Origin: Ramlibacter sp.
GTDB lineage: Bacteria > Pseudomonadota > Gammaproteobacteria > Burkholderiales > Burkholderiaceae_C
Assembly: GCA_019635415.1 (NCBI GenBank)
Contig: JAHBZN010000003.1
Coordinates: forward strand, 372,001 to 436,000
Reading direction: 5' to 3'
Length of the DNA: 64,000 bases
Positions 15,246 to 23,593 of this stretch are shown here, piece after piece; within the stretch, counting starts at the first letter, position 1; every line of letters starts with the position of its first letter. Made by a program: the position numbers and the translations under genes. The notes beneath the pieces were generated by a model. That model saw nothing but the letters and a program-made list of their open reading frames with translations, searched no databases and was not told where the DNA came from.

Positions 15246-18200
15246 TCAAGATGCCTCCTTCTTGTTGAAACCTAGTTGTTCATGCCACCGCCAGCCCGCC
15301 TGCGATTCAGGCAGGCTGGCAGTGGCGTAGCGTTCTGCACATTGCTCCAGCGACAAGCCCCGCGCTTGCGCCAGTGCAGCCACTTCTTCCATCAAACCCA
15401 CCTGCGGCCAGGGCGATACGCTGGGTGATGCCAGTTGCGCTGCGGGTACCGGGTGGCACAGGCTTTGGTGGATGGGCACGTAGAGCTTTTCGTAGCGCTG
15501 CTCCCCGTCTTGCACACGGTGCAGCTGCAGCGTTTCTTCTTTCTCGTCCGGAAGCAGGGCAACGTCGTCACGTTTCTGATCGTCCCGGCGGAACCGCTGG
15601 AACTGCGGTAACAGGCCGGTGAGCCACAGGGAGCGGGCTTTGTTGGGCCGGGGTTCCTGCCAGTGCAGGCAGGCCGCATGGGTGGGCGTTGCGGTGCCTT
15701 GTGGCCTAGGCAACAGGCTGTCGTGCATGCGGGCGTGCTCCAGGTCTGTCCAGCGGCGGCTGGGCACCAGCGTGTCGGCTAGCAGGGCAATGCGCGGCTG
15801 GGCATCCACCGCCCATGCTGCGGCTTCGCCCACCTCTTGCGCCAGCAGGTCGTGCAGATAGTGGGACTTGAGCTGGAACGGCGCATGCGCAGTCTCAAAC
15901 CCCGGCTTCTCGTACGCAGGCTTGTCGGGCTTTTTGTAATGCCGCAAGTTGCTGTCCAGCACCACCATGTTCACCCCGCCCACGGCCCCAGGCCGGTGCC
16001 GCCGCACGCGTCCTGCCAGTTGGATAAGCGAGCGCATGGACGAGGGCTCGACCACGGCCCAGTCGTAGTCGTGGTCGCGGCCCACTTCGGTCACGGGGCT
16101 GCCCAGCACGATGAACAGGTGGTGGGGCTCAGGGTGGGCGTCGATGAGGGCGCGCAGGGCGGGTCGGTGCAGCGCGGGGTCGTGGCCGTCCTTGGCACCT
16201 CGGCGGTTGAGCTGGGTGTCCAGATGCTGTTCGATGGCCGATCGCAGCAGCAGGGGGAACTGCGAGTGGTACACGCACAGGTGGATGCGGACCTGGCCTT
16301 GAAGCGCGGGCAGCAGTGCATCGGTTGCGTATATGGCCAGGGCCACGTCGTACATCGGCGCGATGTTGGCCATGCGGATGAGGCCCAGACTCACGCGCTT
16401 GCCGCTGGCATCGGTGCTGTGGTTATGGGGCTGCTGGTGCAGCGCCCACGCCTGCGCCAGCACCAGGCGGGCAAAGTCCTTGCGGCGCTCGGCTTCTTGC
16501 ATGCCATGCCAGGTGTCGGGCAGGGCGGTAATGTGGGCGAGGCGGCGCACTTCTGCCTGCTTCAGTTTGGCGACGCGCTTGTGCACGTATTGGCTGTGCG
16601 CTTCGCGGAAGGCGGCACCGTCCGCGCAGTTTTGGTGGGTGTGGTGGAACTCGTCGAGCCACAGGCAGCATACATTCACGCTCTCGCCGGGCCGCTCGCT
16701 GCGGTGGCGTTGGTATACGGCCCGCCCCGCGCGGTAGGCCAGGAAGAGTCCTTCCACCAGCGCAGGTGGCAGCGTGGCCGATGACAGCAGCACGCGGCTG
16801 CCGAGCAGGCCAGCCCAATGCACCAACCGGGTGAGGGCTGGCAGATCGGCCATGTCGAAATCATCGGGTTCGTCCAGCACCAGGTCGCCTGTCAGCAGGC
16901 GCAGCATTGGCGCAATCTGGCGGCCGCCGCGCAGGCTTTCCGTGGCGGGGGTGAGGTGGTCTACCGTGCACACCAGCAGGGGTGCGGCAACCAGTGCGCG
17001 GGCTTTGGCGTCATCGGTCAGGCGCTGCAGCAGCGGGTGTTGGTCATTGCCTTCGTAGAGCACGGTGCCCGCTTCGTCCAGCAGTGCCTGGCTGGATGCC
17101 GAGCCGCTGGCTTCGGCCCGTTGCTCCCAGTACTCAAACAGCGCCCGGCTGGCCGCACCGCCGACCTGGATGGCCAGTTGCTCGTCATGCAGTTGCAGGT
17201 CGTTTTGGAAGACCCGTCCTGTCTGCAGCGTGAGCGTGCGCAGCCCCATTGCAAAGGCGCAGCGCATGCCGGTGGACGGGTCGGCCAGCGAGTTCATCAC
17301 CCGCGCGTTGCCCAGTGTCTTGCCGCAGCCGGTGGAGGCCATGTTGACGATGAACGCGCCTTGCTGCGCTGCCCGGGCGCGCACGCTGGAGGCCAAATCT
17401 GCGGCCTTGTCTTGCCAGGCAAAGCGTGGGTCAGCGCTGCGCTTTTTGAGGGGTTTGTGGCTTTTGAGTGCAGGCAGGCTGCGCGTCAGGCTGGGCAGGG
17501 CACGCGCCGCCAGCGTGGCGTGGGCCTGCACGCCCAGCAGGTGTTCGTCCAGTGTTTGGTTAAAAAGTGGGCTCTGGCGCTTATCCTGCAAGCGCGAGAT
17601 GCTATTGTTTTGATAGTGATTGCCGCGTGTGTTGGCGTAGAGCGGGTAGCTTTGGCTGAGGTACGGGGTGCGTGCGGCGGCGTCGGTGATGCTGGAGTAA
17701 TGGTGGTCTGCCAGCATGAGACACAGGCGCGCAACATGCATGGCAAACGGGTCGTGCAGCACCGCGCCTTGCCCTGCGGTTTGCGACAGTTCCAGCAGCT
17801 TGCGTGCGTAGCGGGCGGCCTGTTTGCGCCAGGCGGATTGGGTGACGGGCAGCCCGTGCGGGAAGTGCCAGTGGGCGGCGAGCGTCGAAGCAGATACGCT
17901 CTCACGGGGTTCATTCCAGTCGGCGCTGATGCGCAGCAGCACGTCGTCGAGGTCGCTGGTGTTGATGAAGCGCAGGCGTGCACCAAAGCGGCGGTAGGTA
18001 TGCCGGGCGTCCTCCAGGTCTTCGGCGTCCATGCCTTGAGACTGCTTGACGGGCATGCAGGGCAGGCGGTGGTGGGTAAACACCAGCCAGGCCACCGCCT
18101 GGGCCAGCGGCGGCAGGTGGGCAAAAGGCAAATGCTGCTTGGCCTGGGGCTCATCCAGCCCATCGCGCAACAGCCGCCCGTCTACATGGTTAAGCCAAGT

Positions 18201-18764
18201 TGCTTCCAACGCCTGCACATCTGTATCTGCGTCGGCATACGTAGCCAGCCGTTGCAGCCAACCCGCGTCGTCGTCCCGCCCCACAAACGCCTGGAACAGC
18301 CGTACCGACACCCACTCATGCCGATAGTGGTTGCGCTCGCGCAGGCCAGGGTTGCGGAGCTTGTCCTGGAAGGCCTGCGTGGCCTTGCCCAGGTCGTGCA
18401 GCAGGGCTGCGAGCGCGGCCAGGGCGGTCATCAGCGGAAGGTGGTGCCAGGCGTTTTCATCGCCCGCGCGCAGAACGTTGCTGGCTGTTGTGTTGGTGGG
18501 CACGGCACCCTGGTCGTTGAACTGGCTGGTGTCGCCCACCACCCATAGCAGCTCGCTGTGGTCGTGGCCTCGAATCCAGTGGCAGGCTACGGCGGTGTTC
18601 TTGCGTGCCGTCTGGCGCAACAGCTTGCGCACGGTGGTCAGGCCGTCCTGCGTGATGGGGGTTTGCCAGGTTCGGTCCCCGCGCCGCTCGGCAAACTGGT
18701 CAAGCACGCGCCTGGTTTCGATGAGCGCACGTTTGTTGCACTGGGACACGAACAAGACGTTCAT
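15246..18764 (-). CDS. cas3: Cas2-3 fusion nuclease-helicase (type I-F)
   Basis: A 1172-residue fusion typical of subtype I-F, serving both spacer acquisition (as Cas2 with Cas1) and target degradation. The Cas2 domain is residues 1-95 (MNVLFVSQCNKRALIETRR; TAVACHWIRGHDHSELLWVV). The HD nuclease begins at LLHDLGKATQAF, with the HD pair at 123-124. The helicase has Walker A STGCGKT at about 477-483, the DEAD-like DEPDDFDM near 631, SSATLP, and motif VI QLAGRVRRHRPG. Residues about 382-400 (NHYQNNSISRLQDKRQSP) look like an insertion encoded by the repeat at 17558-17618; the normal LDEHLLGV block follows at once. Start ATG overlaps the cas1 stop. Confidence 0.97.
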   Translation of the reverse strand: MNVLFVSQCNKRALIETRRVLDQFAERRGDRTWQTPITQDGLTTVRKLLRQTARKNTAVACHWIRGHDHSELLWVVGDTSQFNDQGAVPTNTTASNVLRAGDENAWHHLPLMTALAALAALLHDLGKATQAFQDKLRNPGLRERNHYRHEWVSVRLFQAFVGRDDDAGWLQRLATYADADTDVQALEATWLNHVDGRLLRDGLDEPQAKQHLPFAHLPPLAQAVAWLVFTHHRLPCMPVKQSQGMDAEDLEDARHTYRRFGARLRFINTSDLDDVLLRISADWNEPRESVSASTLAAHWHFPHGLPVTQSAWRKQAARYARKLLELSQTAGQGAVLHDPFAMHVARLCLMLADHHYSSITDAAARTPYLSQSYPLYANTRGNHYQNNSISRLQDKRQSPLFNQTLDEHLLGVQAHATLAARALPSLTRSLPALKSHKPLKKRSADPRFAWQDKAADLASSVRARAAQQGAFIVNMASTGCGKTLGNARVMNSLADPSTGMRCAFAMGLRTLTLQTGRVFQNDLQLHDEQLAIQVGGAASRALFEYWEQRAEASGSASSQALLDEAGTVLYEGNDQHPLLQRLTDDAKARALVAAPLLVCTVDHLTPATESLRGGRQIAPMLRLLTGDLVLDEPDDFDMADLPALTRLVHWAGLLGSRVLLSSATLPPALVEGLFLAYRAGRAVYQRHRSERPGESVNVCCLWLDEFHHTHQNCADGAAFREAHSQYVHKRVAKLKQAEVRRLAHITALPDTWHGMQEAERRKDFARLVLAQAWALHQQPHNHSTDASGKRVSLGLIRMANIAPMYDVALAIYATDALLPALQGQVRIHLCVYHSQFPLLLRSAIEQHLDTQLNRRGAKDGHDPALHRPALRALIDAHPEPHHLFIVLGSPVTEVGRDHDYDWAVVEPSSMRSLIQLAGRVRRHRPGAVGGVNMVVLDSNLRHYKKPDKPAYEKPGFETAHAPFQLKSHYLHDLLAQEVGEAAAWAVDAQPRIALLADTLVPSRRWTDLEHARMHDSLLPRPQGTATPTHAACLHWQEPRPNKARSLWLTGLLPQFQRFRRDDQKRDDVALLPDEKEETLQLHRVQDGEQRYEKLYVPIHQSLCHPVPAAQLASPSVSPWPQVGLMEEVAALAQARGLSLEQCAERYATASLPESQAGWRWHEQLGFNKKEAS
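17558..17618 (-). repeat. interspersed repeat copy inside cas3
   Basis: Minus strand: CACTATCAAAACAATAGC, four bases, CGCGCTTGCAGGATAAGCGC, then CAGAGCCCACTTTTTAACC. The inverted CTATCA/AATAGC head, the AAGCGC core and the T-rich tail match the form of this Comamonadaceae repeat. It is translated in frame and corresponds to extra residues in the Cas3 linker after the HD domain. Confidence 0.55.
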
Positions 18765-19771
18765 GGCGTGTATTCGGTGGCAGTCGTTGTGCTGGCCAGC
18801 GCCTGGCGCCCAAAAGTTTCCGCTGTGGTTTTGACCGTGTCGATCATGAAGTCCAGCGCTTCGCTCTGAGTCAGGTTGTCGATACAAGCTTGTCGGAACT
18901 CCTGCTCGCCGTGGCCGAGCACCGCAGATTTGAAGGCCTGAGGCAGGATGATGGCGTCTTTGATCAAATCGGCCACGTCGAATACCAGTCCGCCCCGGCG
19001 AGTCTTACCGTGTAGCACCGCCAGACCGTGGGGAATTCCCAGGACCCAGGTAGCGGTGGCCGCCAGGCCGTAGGCAAGGTAGTTGCCATGGTCCAGGAAC
19101 TGGTTGGCGGCGTCTGAACTGTCGCCGCGTTTTGCGCGGGTGAATTCGCCATACGCGGTTGCGTGAGCGGCAAGCCGGTACAAGGTCTTGGTAAGCCGCG
19201 CTTCAATCGTGAGCAACGAGGCCGCATCTGCGGCTGTTGCTACGTGAGTCGACGCGGTGGTCAAGGCCACTTCAAGCTGGGAGAGGTCGGGTAAAAAGCC
19301 GGGGTCTTCGCGTCGCTTGCCGCTGGACCAATGCTGCTGCAGTCGCGCCAAACGGGCTAGCTGGAAGGTCTTAGCGGCGCCCAGTCGCAAACTGTCGTTG
19401 AACCAGAAGCGTGTCCAATGCTGCAGATACTCTGTGGGGCGGTACTCACTCTGCCCAGGAAGCCAGGCGACCTCAAGCACGTGCTCGGTACCCGCGAATA
19501 AGGGGGTTCCGCCGCCCCCACAAAAACCGATCATCACCCCGGCCTTGGCCAGTTCGCGCACCGCCGCTTGGGTAATTGAGGTGCCGGTGCCCAAAAGCAC
19601 CGTGGTGGTGTTCGCGATGGGAATGTTCCAGTAGTGCGACCGCTTTCCCTGATCGGTCACATATTCCACACGCCCGCCGTTGACCAAGACTCTGCAATGC
19701 TCCAAGTAGTAGATGTTTGCACGCTTGGAATGCAGGATTGTCTTCAGGTCACTGGCGGAAATTTCGTCCAA
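18761..19771 (-). CDS. cas1: CRISPR integrase Cas1 (type I-F)
   Basis: A 336-residue integrase that, with the Cas2 domain of Cas2-3 (and IHF at the leader), inserts new spacers. I-F signatures are DLKTILHSKRANIYYLEHCR, VLLGTGTSITQAAVRELAKA, IGFCGGGGTPLF, and the catalytic Glu in LLTIEARLTKTLYRL with His in LAVLHGKTRRGG and Asp in VFDVADLIKDA. No ATG is available at the expected N terminus; a TTG at 19771 gives MDEISASDLK, the usual family start, and GGGGAG lies four bases upstream. It is the first gene of the cas operon and overlaps cas3 by four bases. Confidence 0.96.
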   Translation of the reverse strand: MDEISASDLKTILHSKRANIYYLEHCRVLVNGGRVEYVTDQGKRSHYWNIPIANTTTVLLGTGTSITQAAVRELAKAGVMIGFCGGGGTPLFAGTEHVLEVAWLPGQSEYRPTEYLQHWTRFWFNDSLRLGAAKTFQLARLARLQQHWSSGKRREDPGFLPDLSQLEVALTTASTHVATAADAASLLTIEARLTKTLYRLAAHATAYGEFTRAKRGDSSDAANQFLDHGNYLAYGLAATATWVLGIPHGLAVLHGKTRRGGLVFDVADLIKDAIILPQAFKSAVLGHGEQEFRQACIDNLTQSEALDFMIDTVKTTAETFGRQALASTTTATEYTP

Positions 19772-19806
19772 TTCGCTCCCCTGGATGCAGTTTTTGCAAG
19801 CGTAGC

Positions 19807-19836
19807 AAAGTACAACATTTGTGCCACCCGCGTCAA
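19807..19836 (-). promoter_or_regulatory. probable cas operon promoter
   Basis: On the minus strand TTGACG (19831-19836) is followed after 18 bases by TACTTT (19807-19812). It would start transcription roughly 25-30 bases upstream of the cas1 TTG codon. Sequence match to sigma-70 boxes is moderate. Confidence 0.45.
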
Positions 19837-19901
19837 AAAGGAGCCCTTCGGATGCCGGACTGATCCGGTATCTCACCCCTTCCGCACCCGCCCGATCTCT
19901 C

Positions 19902-19913
19902 TTACATTTGTAA
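19902..19913. promoter_or_regulatory. small palindrome between cas1 and pilU
   Basis: TTACA-TT-TGTAA, a perfect 5-bp inverted repeat in the 189-bp divergent region, 48 bases upstream of the pilU ATG and upstream of the proposed cas promoter. Possible operator; could be chance. Confidence 0.3.
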
Positions 19914-19960
19914 CCTGCCCACCCCCGCCAGCTCCCACGGAAGGTCGCCCAGGAGAAACC

Positions 19961-21283
19961 ATGGAACAACAGGAAAAGCAGCAAATCCAGGCCGTCGTGC
20001 ACAAGATGCTCGGCGCCATGGTCCAGTTGAAGGGGTCGGACCTGTTCCTCACGGCCGGCTTTCCGCCCGCCATCAAGCTCAACGGCAAGCTGACCAAGCT
20101 GAACGAAACGGTGCTCACGGCGGAGCAGACGGGCAAGATGGCGCGCGCCATCGCGTCTGAAAAGCAGTGGCAGGGCTACATCGACACCAAGGGCCAGAAC
20201 TTTGCGATTTCGCTGGAAGGGCTGGGCCGCTTCCGCATCAACATCTTCACCCAGCAGCAGCGCACGGGCATGGTGATCCGCGTCATCACCACCGAGATTC
20301 CGGATTTCGACAAGATGAACCTGCCGCCCATTCTGAAGGATGTTGTGAAGGAAAAGCGCGGCCTGATCCTGCTGGTGGGCGGCACGGGCTCGGGCAAGTC
20401 CACCACGCTGGCGGCCATGCTGGGCGTGCGCAACCGCGAGACGCACGGCCACATCATCACCATCGAAGACCCGGTGGAATACGTGCACCCGCACGGCAAC
20501 TGCATCGTCACCCACCGCGAGGTGGGCATCGACACGGTGGGCTGGTTCGACGCGCTGAAAGACACGCTGCGCCAGGCGCCCGACGTGATTCTGATTGGCG
20601 AGATCCGCGACCATGAAACCATGGAATACGCGCTCAACTTTGCCGAGACGGGTCACCTGTGTATGGCCACGCTGCACGCCAACAGCGCCAACCAGGCCAT
20701 TGAGCGCATTGTCAATTTCTTCCCTGTGGAAAAGCACGAGCAGGTGCGCAACGACCTGGCGCTGAACATGCGCGCCATCATTTCGCAGCGGCTGGTGCGC
20801 AAGATGTCGGGCGGGCGCGCCGCCGCCATCGAGATCCTGCTGAGCACGTCCACCTCGCGCGACGCGATCGCCAAGGGCGAAATCGGCCAGCTCAAGGAGA
20901 TCATGAAGAAGTCGGTCGAGCTGGGCATGAAGACCTTCGACCAGTGCCTGTACGAGCTGTATGACGCAGGCGATATTTCGCTGCAGGAGGTGCAGGTCAA
21001 TTCAGACGCCAAGAGCGAGCTGATGCTGCGCCTGAAGCTCAACAGCAAGCGCTTCATCCGCGAGGAGCTGCCCGGCGGTGAAGCCGCCACGGGCGGCCTG
21101 TCGCTGCAGGTGGAGCCAGAGCCCGAGGAGGAATCGACCGGTCCGCTGGTCGTCCACGTCAAGCCGCGCGAGCCCGTGAAGCCTCCCGCCGCACCGACGC
21201 CAGCGCCAGCGCCGGCCGCCGCGTCCAGACCCATGGAGCTGTCGCTGGAAGAGCCGCCGGCGCCGCCACCGCCCAAGGCCTGA
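19961..21283 (+). CDS. pilU: type IV pilus ATPase PilU
   Basis: A 440-residue PilT/PilU-type retraction ATPase. Walker A GGTGSGKSTT lies near residues 139-148, DPVEYVHPH and Walker B DVILIGEIRD follow, and HLCMATLHANSANQAIER is the His box. MEQQEKQQIQAVVHKMLGAM at the start and the N-terminal segment KGSDLFLTAGFPPAIK fit PilU better than PilT, as does the long Pro/Glu/Ala-rich C-terminal tail after residue about 375. Start at 19961 follows AGGAG; the frame extends upstream without coding character. In related genomes pilU usually follows pilT; here the CRISPR-Cas operon lies upstream in the opposite direction and no pilT is seen. Confidence 0.93.
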   Translation: MEQQEKQQIQAVVHKMLGAMVQLKGSDLFLTAGFPPAIKLNGKLTKLNETVLTAEQTGKMARAIASEKQWQGYIDTKGQNFAISLEGLGRFRINIFTQQQRTGMVIRVITTEIPDFDKMNLPPILKDVVKEKRGLILLVGGTGSGKSTTLAAMLGVRNRETHGHIITIEDPVEYVHPHGNCIVTHREVGIDTVGWFDALKDTLRQAPDVILIGEIRDHETMEYALNFAETGHLCMATLHANSANQAIERIVNFFPVEKHEQVRNDLALNMRAIISQRLVRKMSGGRAAAIEILLSTSTSRDAIAKGEIGQLKEIMKKSVELGMKTFDQCLYELYDAGDISLQEVQVNSDAKSELMLRLKLNSKRFIREELPGGEAATGGLSLQVEPEPEEESTGPLVVHVKPREPVKPPAAPTPAPAPAAASRPMELSLEEPPAPPPPKA

Positions 21284-21306
21284 GCCTTGCCACCCGCGGA
21301 GGACGC

Positions 21307-21813
21307 ATGAACGAGTTTGACACCATCGACGACCAGTTTGCGAGCTATGCCCGCCTGCTGACCGAGGACCCGGCTGCCCGTCTCAAGGCCCTGCGCGATT
21401 GCTCCTTCTTCCGGCCGGTCCCGGACGAATGGTTGCAGCGCATTTCCGACATGGCGCAGATCAAGACCTTCCACTCCGACGTGCGCATCACGTCGCAGGA
21501 CGACGACATGAAGGCCTTCTATGTGATCCTGTACGGCGCCGCCGATGCGTACCGCAATGGCAAGCTGGTGGGTACCATCGAAACGGGTGACTGTTTTGGC
21601 GAGGGCATCTTCTTCACCGACGGCACTATCACGACGTCAGCGACGGTGATTGCCGACGACAAGATCATTGCCGCCGAGTTCAGCAAGTCCGTGATTGAAG
21701 CGCTGAACGCCGACACACAAGCCATGGTCAGCATGGACAAGGCGTTGCTGCTGGCGCTGTACAAGAAGCTCAAAGGCGCCAATCAGAAGATCGAGCGGCT
21801 GATGCTGATGTAG
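21307..21813 (+). CDS. cyclic-nucleotide-binding domain protein
   Basis: A 168-residue protein with one cNMP-binding (CRP-like) beta-barrel: LKALRDCSFFRPVPDEWLQR begins the fold, AFYVILYGAADAYRNGKLVG and TIETGDCFGEGIFF form the barrel and phosphate-binding cassette, but the canonical Arg of the cassette (RxA) is replaced by TTSATV, so cAMP binding is uncertain. There is no DNA-binding domain. It lies 23 bases after pilU with GGAGG upstream, an arrangement typical of this group, suggesting a role in pilus control. Confidence 0.85.
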   Translation: MNEFDTIDDQFASYARLLTEDPAARLKALRDCSFFRPVPDEWLQRISDMAQIKTFHSDVRITSQDDDMKAFYVILYGAADAYRNGKLVGTIETGDCFGEGIFFTDGTITTSATVIADDKIIAAEFSKSVIEALNADTQAMVSMDKALLLALYKKLKGANQKIERLMLM

Positions 21814-21846
21814 CGCACAGCAGGCAAGCGTGCCGGCGGCGAGCTT

Positions 21847-22404
21847 TTATCCGTTGCCGTGTTCTTTGGTCCGGTCCATTCCAGCGGTACGTGGCAAGCG
21901 CCGCTTCGTCGCACCTGGCGGCGTGTTACGTTGAATTTCCGCGGCACAAGCGACGGCAAGTGCCCGGCTGCGCGCCAGAAAATCCGCGATTGATTCCAAT
22001 TCCTGGTCACTGTAGCTGGACCACAGCGCGTGCATTTGCCTTTGGATCGGCGCGTAGACAGCCTTTATCGGCTCGATCGCCGCCTCATCGATGCGCACAT
22101 GGACCTTGCGGCGGTCTTGCGTGTCGCGCTCCCGCACGACATACCCGGCATTCTCCAGACGATCAATCAATGTCGTCATGGCGCCTGTAGTGAGTCCCGT
22201 CGCTATCGCGAGCTCGCCTGCCGATACGACTTTGCGCAGATAAATGAGATCGAGACACTCAAGATCCGTCGTGTGAAGACCAAAGCGTGCGGCGACGATT
22301 TGGCTTGTCATGACGCTTTGCGCACCTTGCTGCCGGACTTCGAGACCCACACGGGCCACCAGCTCTCGATGCTTGTCGGATGCTGCTTTTGACTCCCTCG
22401 CCAT
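21847..22404 (-). CDS. MarR-family transcriptional regulator
   Basis: A 185-residue winged-helix regulator. The helix-turn-helix region is TTDLECLDLIYLRKVVSAGE and LAIATGLTTGAMTTLIDRLE, followed by the wing GYVVRERDTQDRRKVHVRI, all typical of MarR. MARESKAASDKHR at 22404 is the best start; the upstream extension reads into the neighbouring gene. It is the second gene of a leftward pair with a membrane protein and probably regulates the divergent promoter region at 22875-23051, where an inverted pair of GTTGATAAA boxes lies. Confidence 0.9.
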   Translation of the reverse strand: MARESKAASDKHRELVARVGLEVRQQGAQSVMTSQIVAARFGLHTTDLECLDLIYLRKVVSAGELAIATGLTTGAMTTLIDRLENAGYVVRERDTQDRRKVHVRIDEAAIEPIKAVYAPIQRQMHALWSSYSDQELESIADFLARSRALAVACAAEIQRNTPPGATKRRLPRTAGMDRTKEHGNG

Positions 22405-22421
22405 CGGAAATCGATTCCTCG

Positions 22422-22874
22422 TCAGATCAGTCGCGCGCCATAGGTGAATGCCACCCACATGGCACCGCAAGAAATTAAATCCAATGGTAACCGCCAACGG
22501 CTGCGACGTGTCCAGCGGCGTGCTGCACTCTCGATCACAACACCCGGTTCCGCTTGCTCAAAGGCAAGCGCCTTGGGAATGAAATCAAACGCTGACCAGA
22601 TACGCATGGTCGCGTGGCTCGTCAGAGCGATCAAAAGCCAATAGCGGATATTCGGCAACGACCACGCGACCGCAATCGCAGTCATGAGCGCGACCTCAAA
22701 TGCAACATGGACAGGAATCCAGAACCGTTTGCAAGACAAGCCACCACGGGCTGGTTGGATCAGCTCTGGTCGCGAGGGCCAGACAGGATCGACCACGAGA
22801 CATTGAAATAGCCCGCCGCCAATGCTGGCGCAGGCGAGGGCTGTGGCGAGGCCGACTGCAAGGAGTACGGGCAT
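22422..22874 (-). CDS. small integral membrane protein, unknown function
   Basis: A 150-residue protein with about four predicted transmembrane segments: residues 2-22 (LLAVGLATALACASIGGGLF), a middle pair around VHVAFEVALMTAIAVAWSLP and YWLLIALTSHATMRIW, and the C-terminal LPLDLISCGAMWVAFTYG. It resembles the DUF1772-like group of small membrane proteins, without a certain assignment. GGAG eight bases upstream supports the ATG at 22874 rather than an earlier one. Its stop lies 17 bases before the marR start, so the two form one transcript. Confidence 0.75.
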   Translation of the reverse strand: MPVLLAVGLATALACASIGGGLFQCLVVDPVWPSRPELIQPARGGLSCKRFWIPVHVAFEVALMTAIAVAWSLPNIRYWLLIALTSHATMRIWSAFDFIPKALAFEQAEPGVVIESAARRWTRRSRWRLPLDLISCGAMWVAFTYGARLI

Positions 22875-22922
22875 GGCAAGTTCTCCGTCCGACAAAAATA
22901 TAACTTTACCATAAAGCAACTT

Positions 22923-23034
22923 GTTGATAAAGTCATAACTCGAGATGCCTCACTTGACTCATGAATAAGTGCGGCGCTCCCTTGACGTGCATGGCGCGAG
23001 GCTCGCAGAAGTCTCGAATGCCAGATTTATCAAC
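22923..23034. promoter_or_regulatory. inverted pair of GTTGATAAA boxes in a divergent promoter region
   Basis: GTTGATAAA at 22923-22931 is exactly mirrored by TTTATCAAC at 23026-23034, one box close to each divergent gene. The left box overlaps an A+T-rich segment with TATATT upstream of the membrane-protein gene. A likely target of the adjacent MarR protein. The rest of this 177-bp gap shows nothing else. Confidence 0.5.
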
Positions 23035-23051
23035 TACATAAAGGAAATGTC

Positions 23052-23462
23052 ATGAGCAAGATGATTTTTGTGAACCTCCCGGTTGCAGATTTGGCGAAAT
23101 CCACAGCCTTCTACAAGGCGGTCGGCGCCGTCCTGAATCCGCAGTTCAGCGACGACACAGCCTCTTGCATGGTGATTTCCGAGACGATCAACGTCATGTT
23201 GCTGACGCACGCCAAGTGGGCCACGTTCACCAAAAAGCCGATCTCCGATGCACACAAGGCAAGTGAAGTGATGCTGGCACTCTCGTTCGACAGCCGTGAC
23301 GCGGTCAATTCGACGACCGATGCCGCCGGCAAGGCGGGCGGCGTCGCCGACTGCAATCCACCGAAGGATTACGGGTTCATGTTTAACCGCAACTTCGAGG
23401 ATCCAGATGGGCATGTATGGGAAGCGATCTGGATGGACATGTCAACGCCGCCCTCGCAGTAA
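23052..23462 (+). CDS. VOC (glyoxalase/bleomycin-resistance fold) family protein
   Basis: A 136-residue vicinal-oxygen-chelate protein. VNLPVADLAKSTAFYKAVGA is the first beta-alpha-beta module, and FNRNFEDPDGHVWEAIWMD the C-terminal module with the conserved DPDGHxWE metal/substrate motif. Proteins of this type occur widely beside MarR regulators and include lactoylglutathione lyase-like enzymes and resistance proteins; substrate unknown. AAGGAA precedes the ATG. Transcribed divergently from the membrane protein-marR pair. Confidence 0.88.
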   Translation: MSKMIFVNLPVADLAKSTAFYKAVGAVLNPQFSDDTASCMVISETINVMLLTHAKWATFTKKPISDAHKASEVMLALSFDSRDAVNSTTDAAGKAGGVADCNPPKDYGFMFNRNFEDPDGHVWEAIWMDMSTPPSQ

Positions 23463-23593
23463 TCGGGTTGCCCGTTCTCCATCTCGCCCAAGGGGCCGCC
23501 CCTTCATCCTCAAGCTGAAGAGGACGACATCGATCTCGGGTTGATGGTCGGTAGTGATTTCGATAAGACGAAAAGACCAACAGGAGCAGCAGA

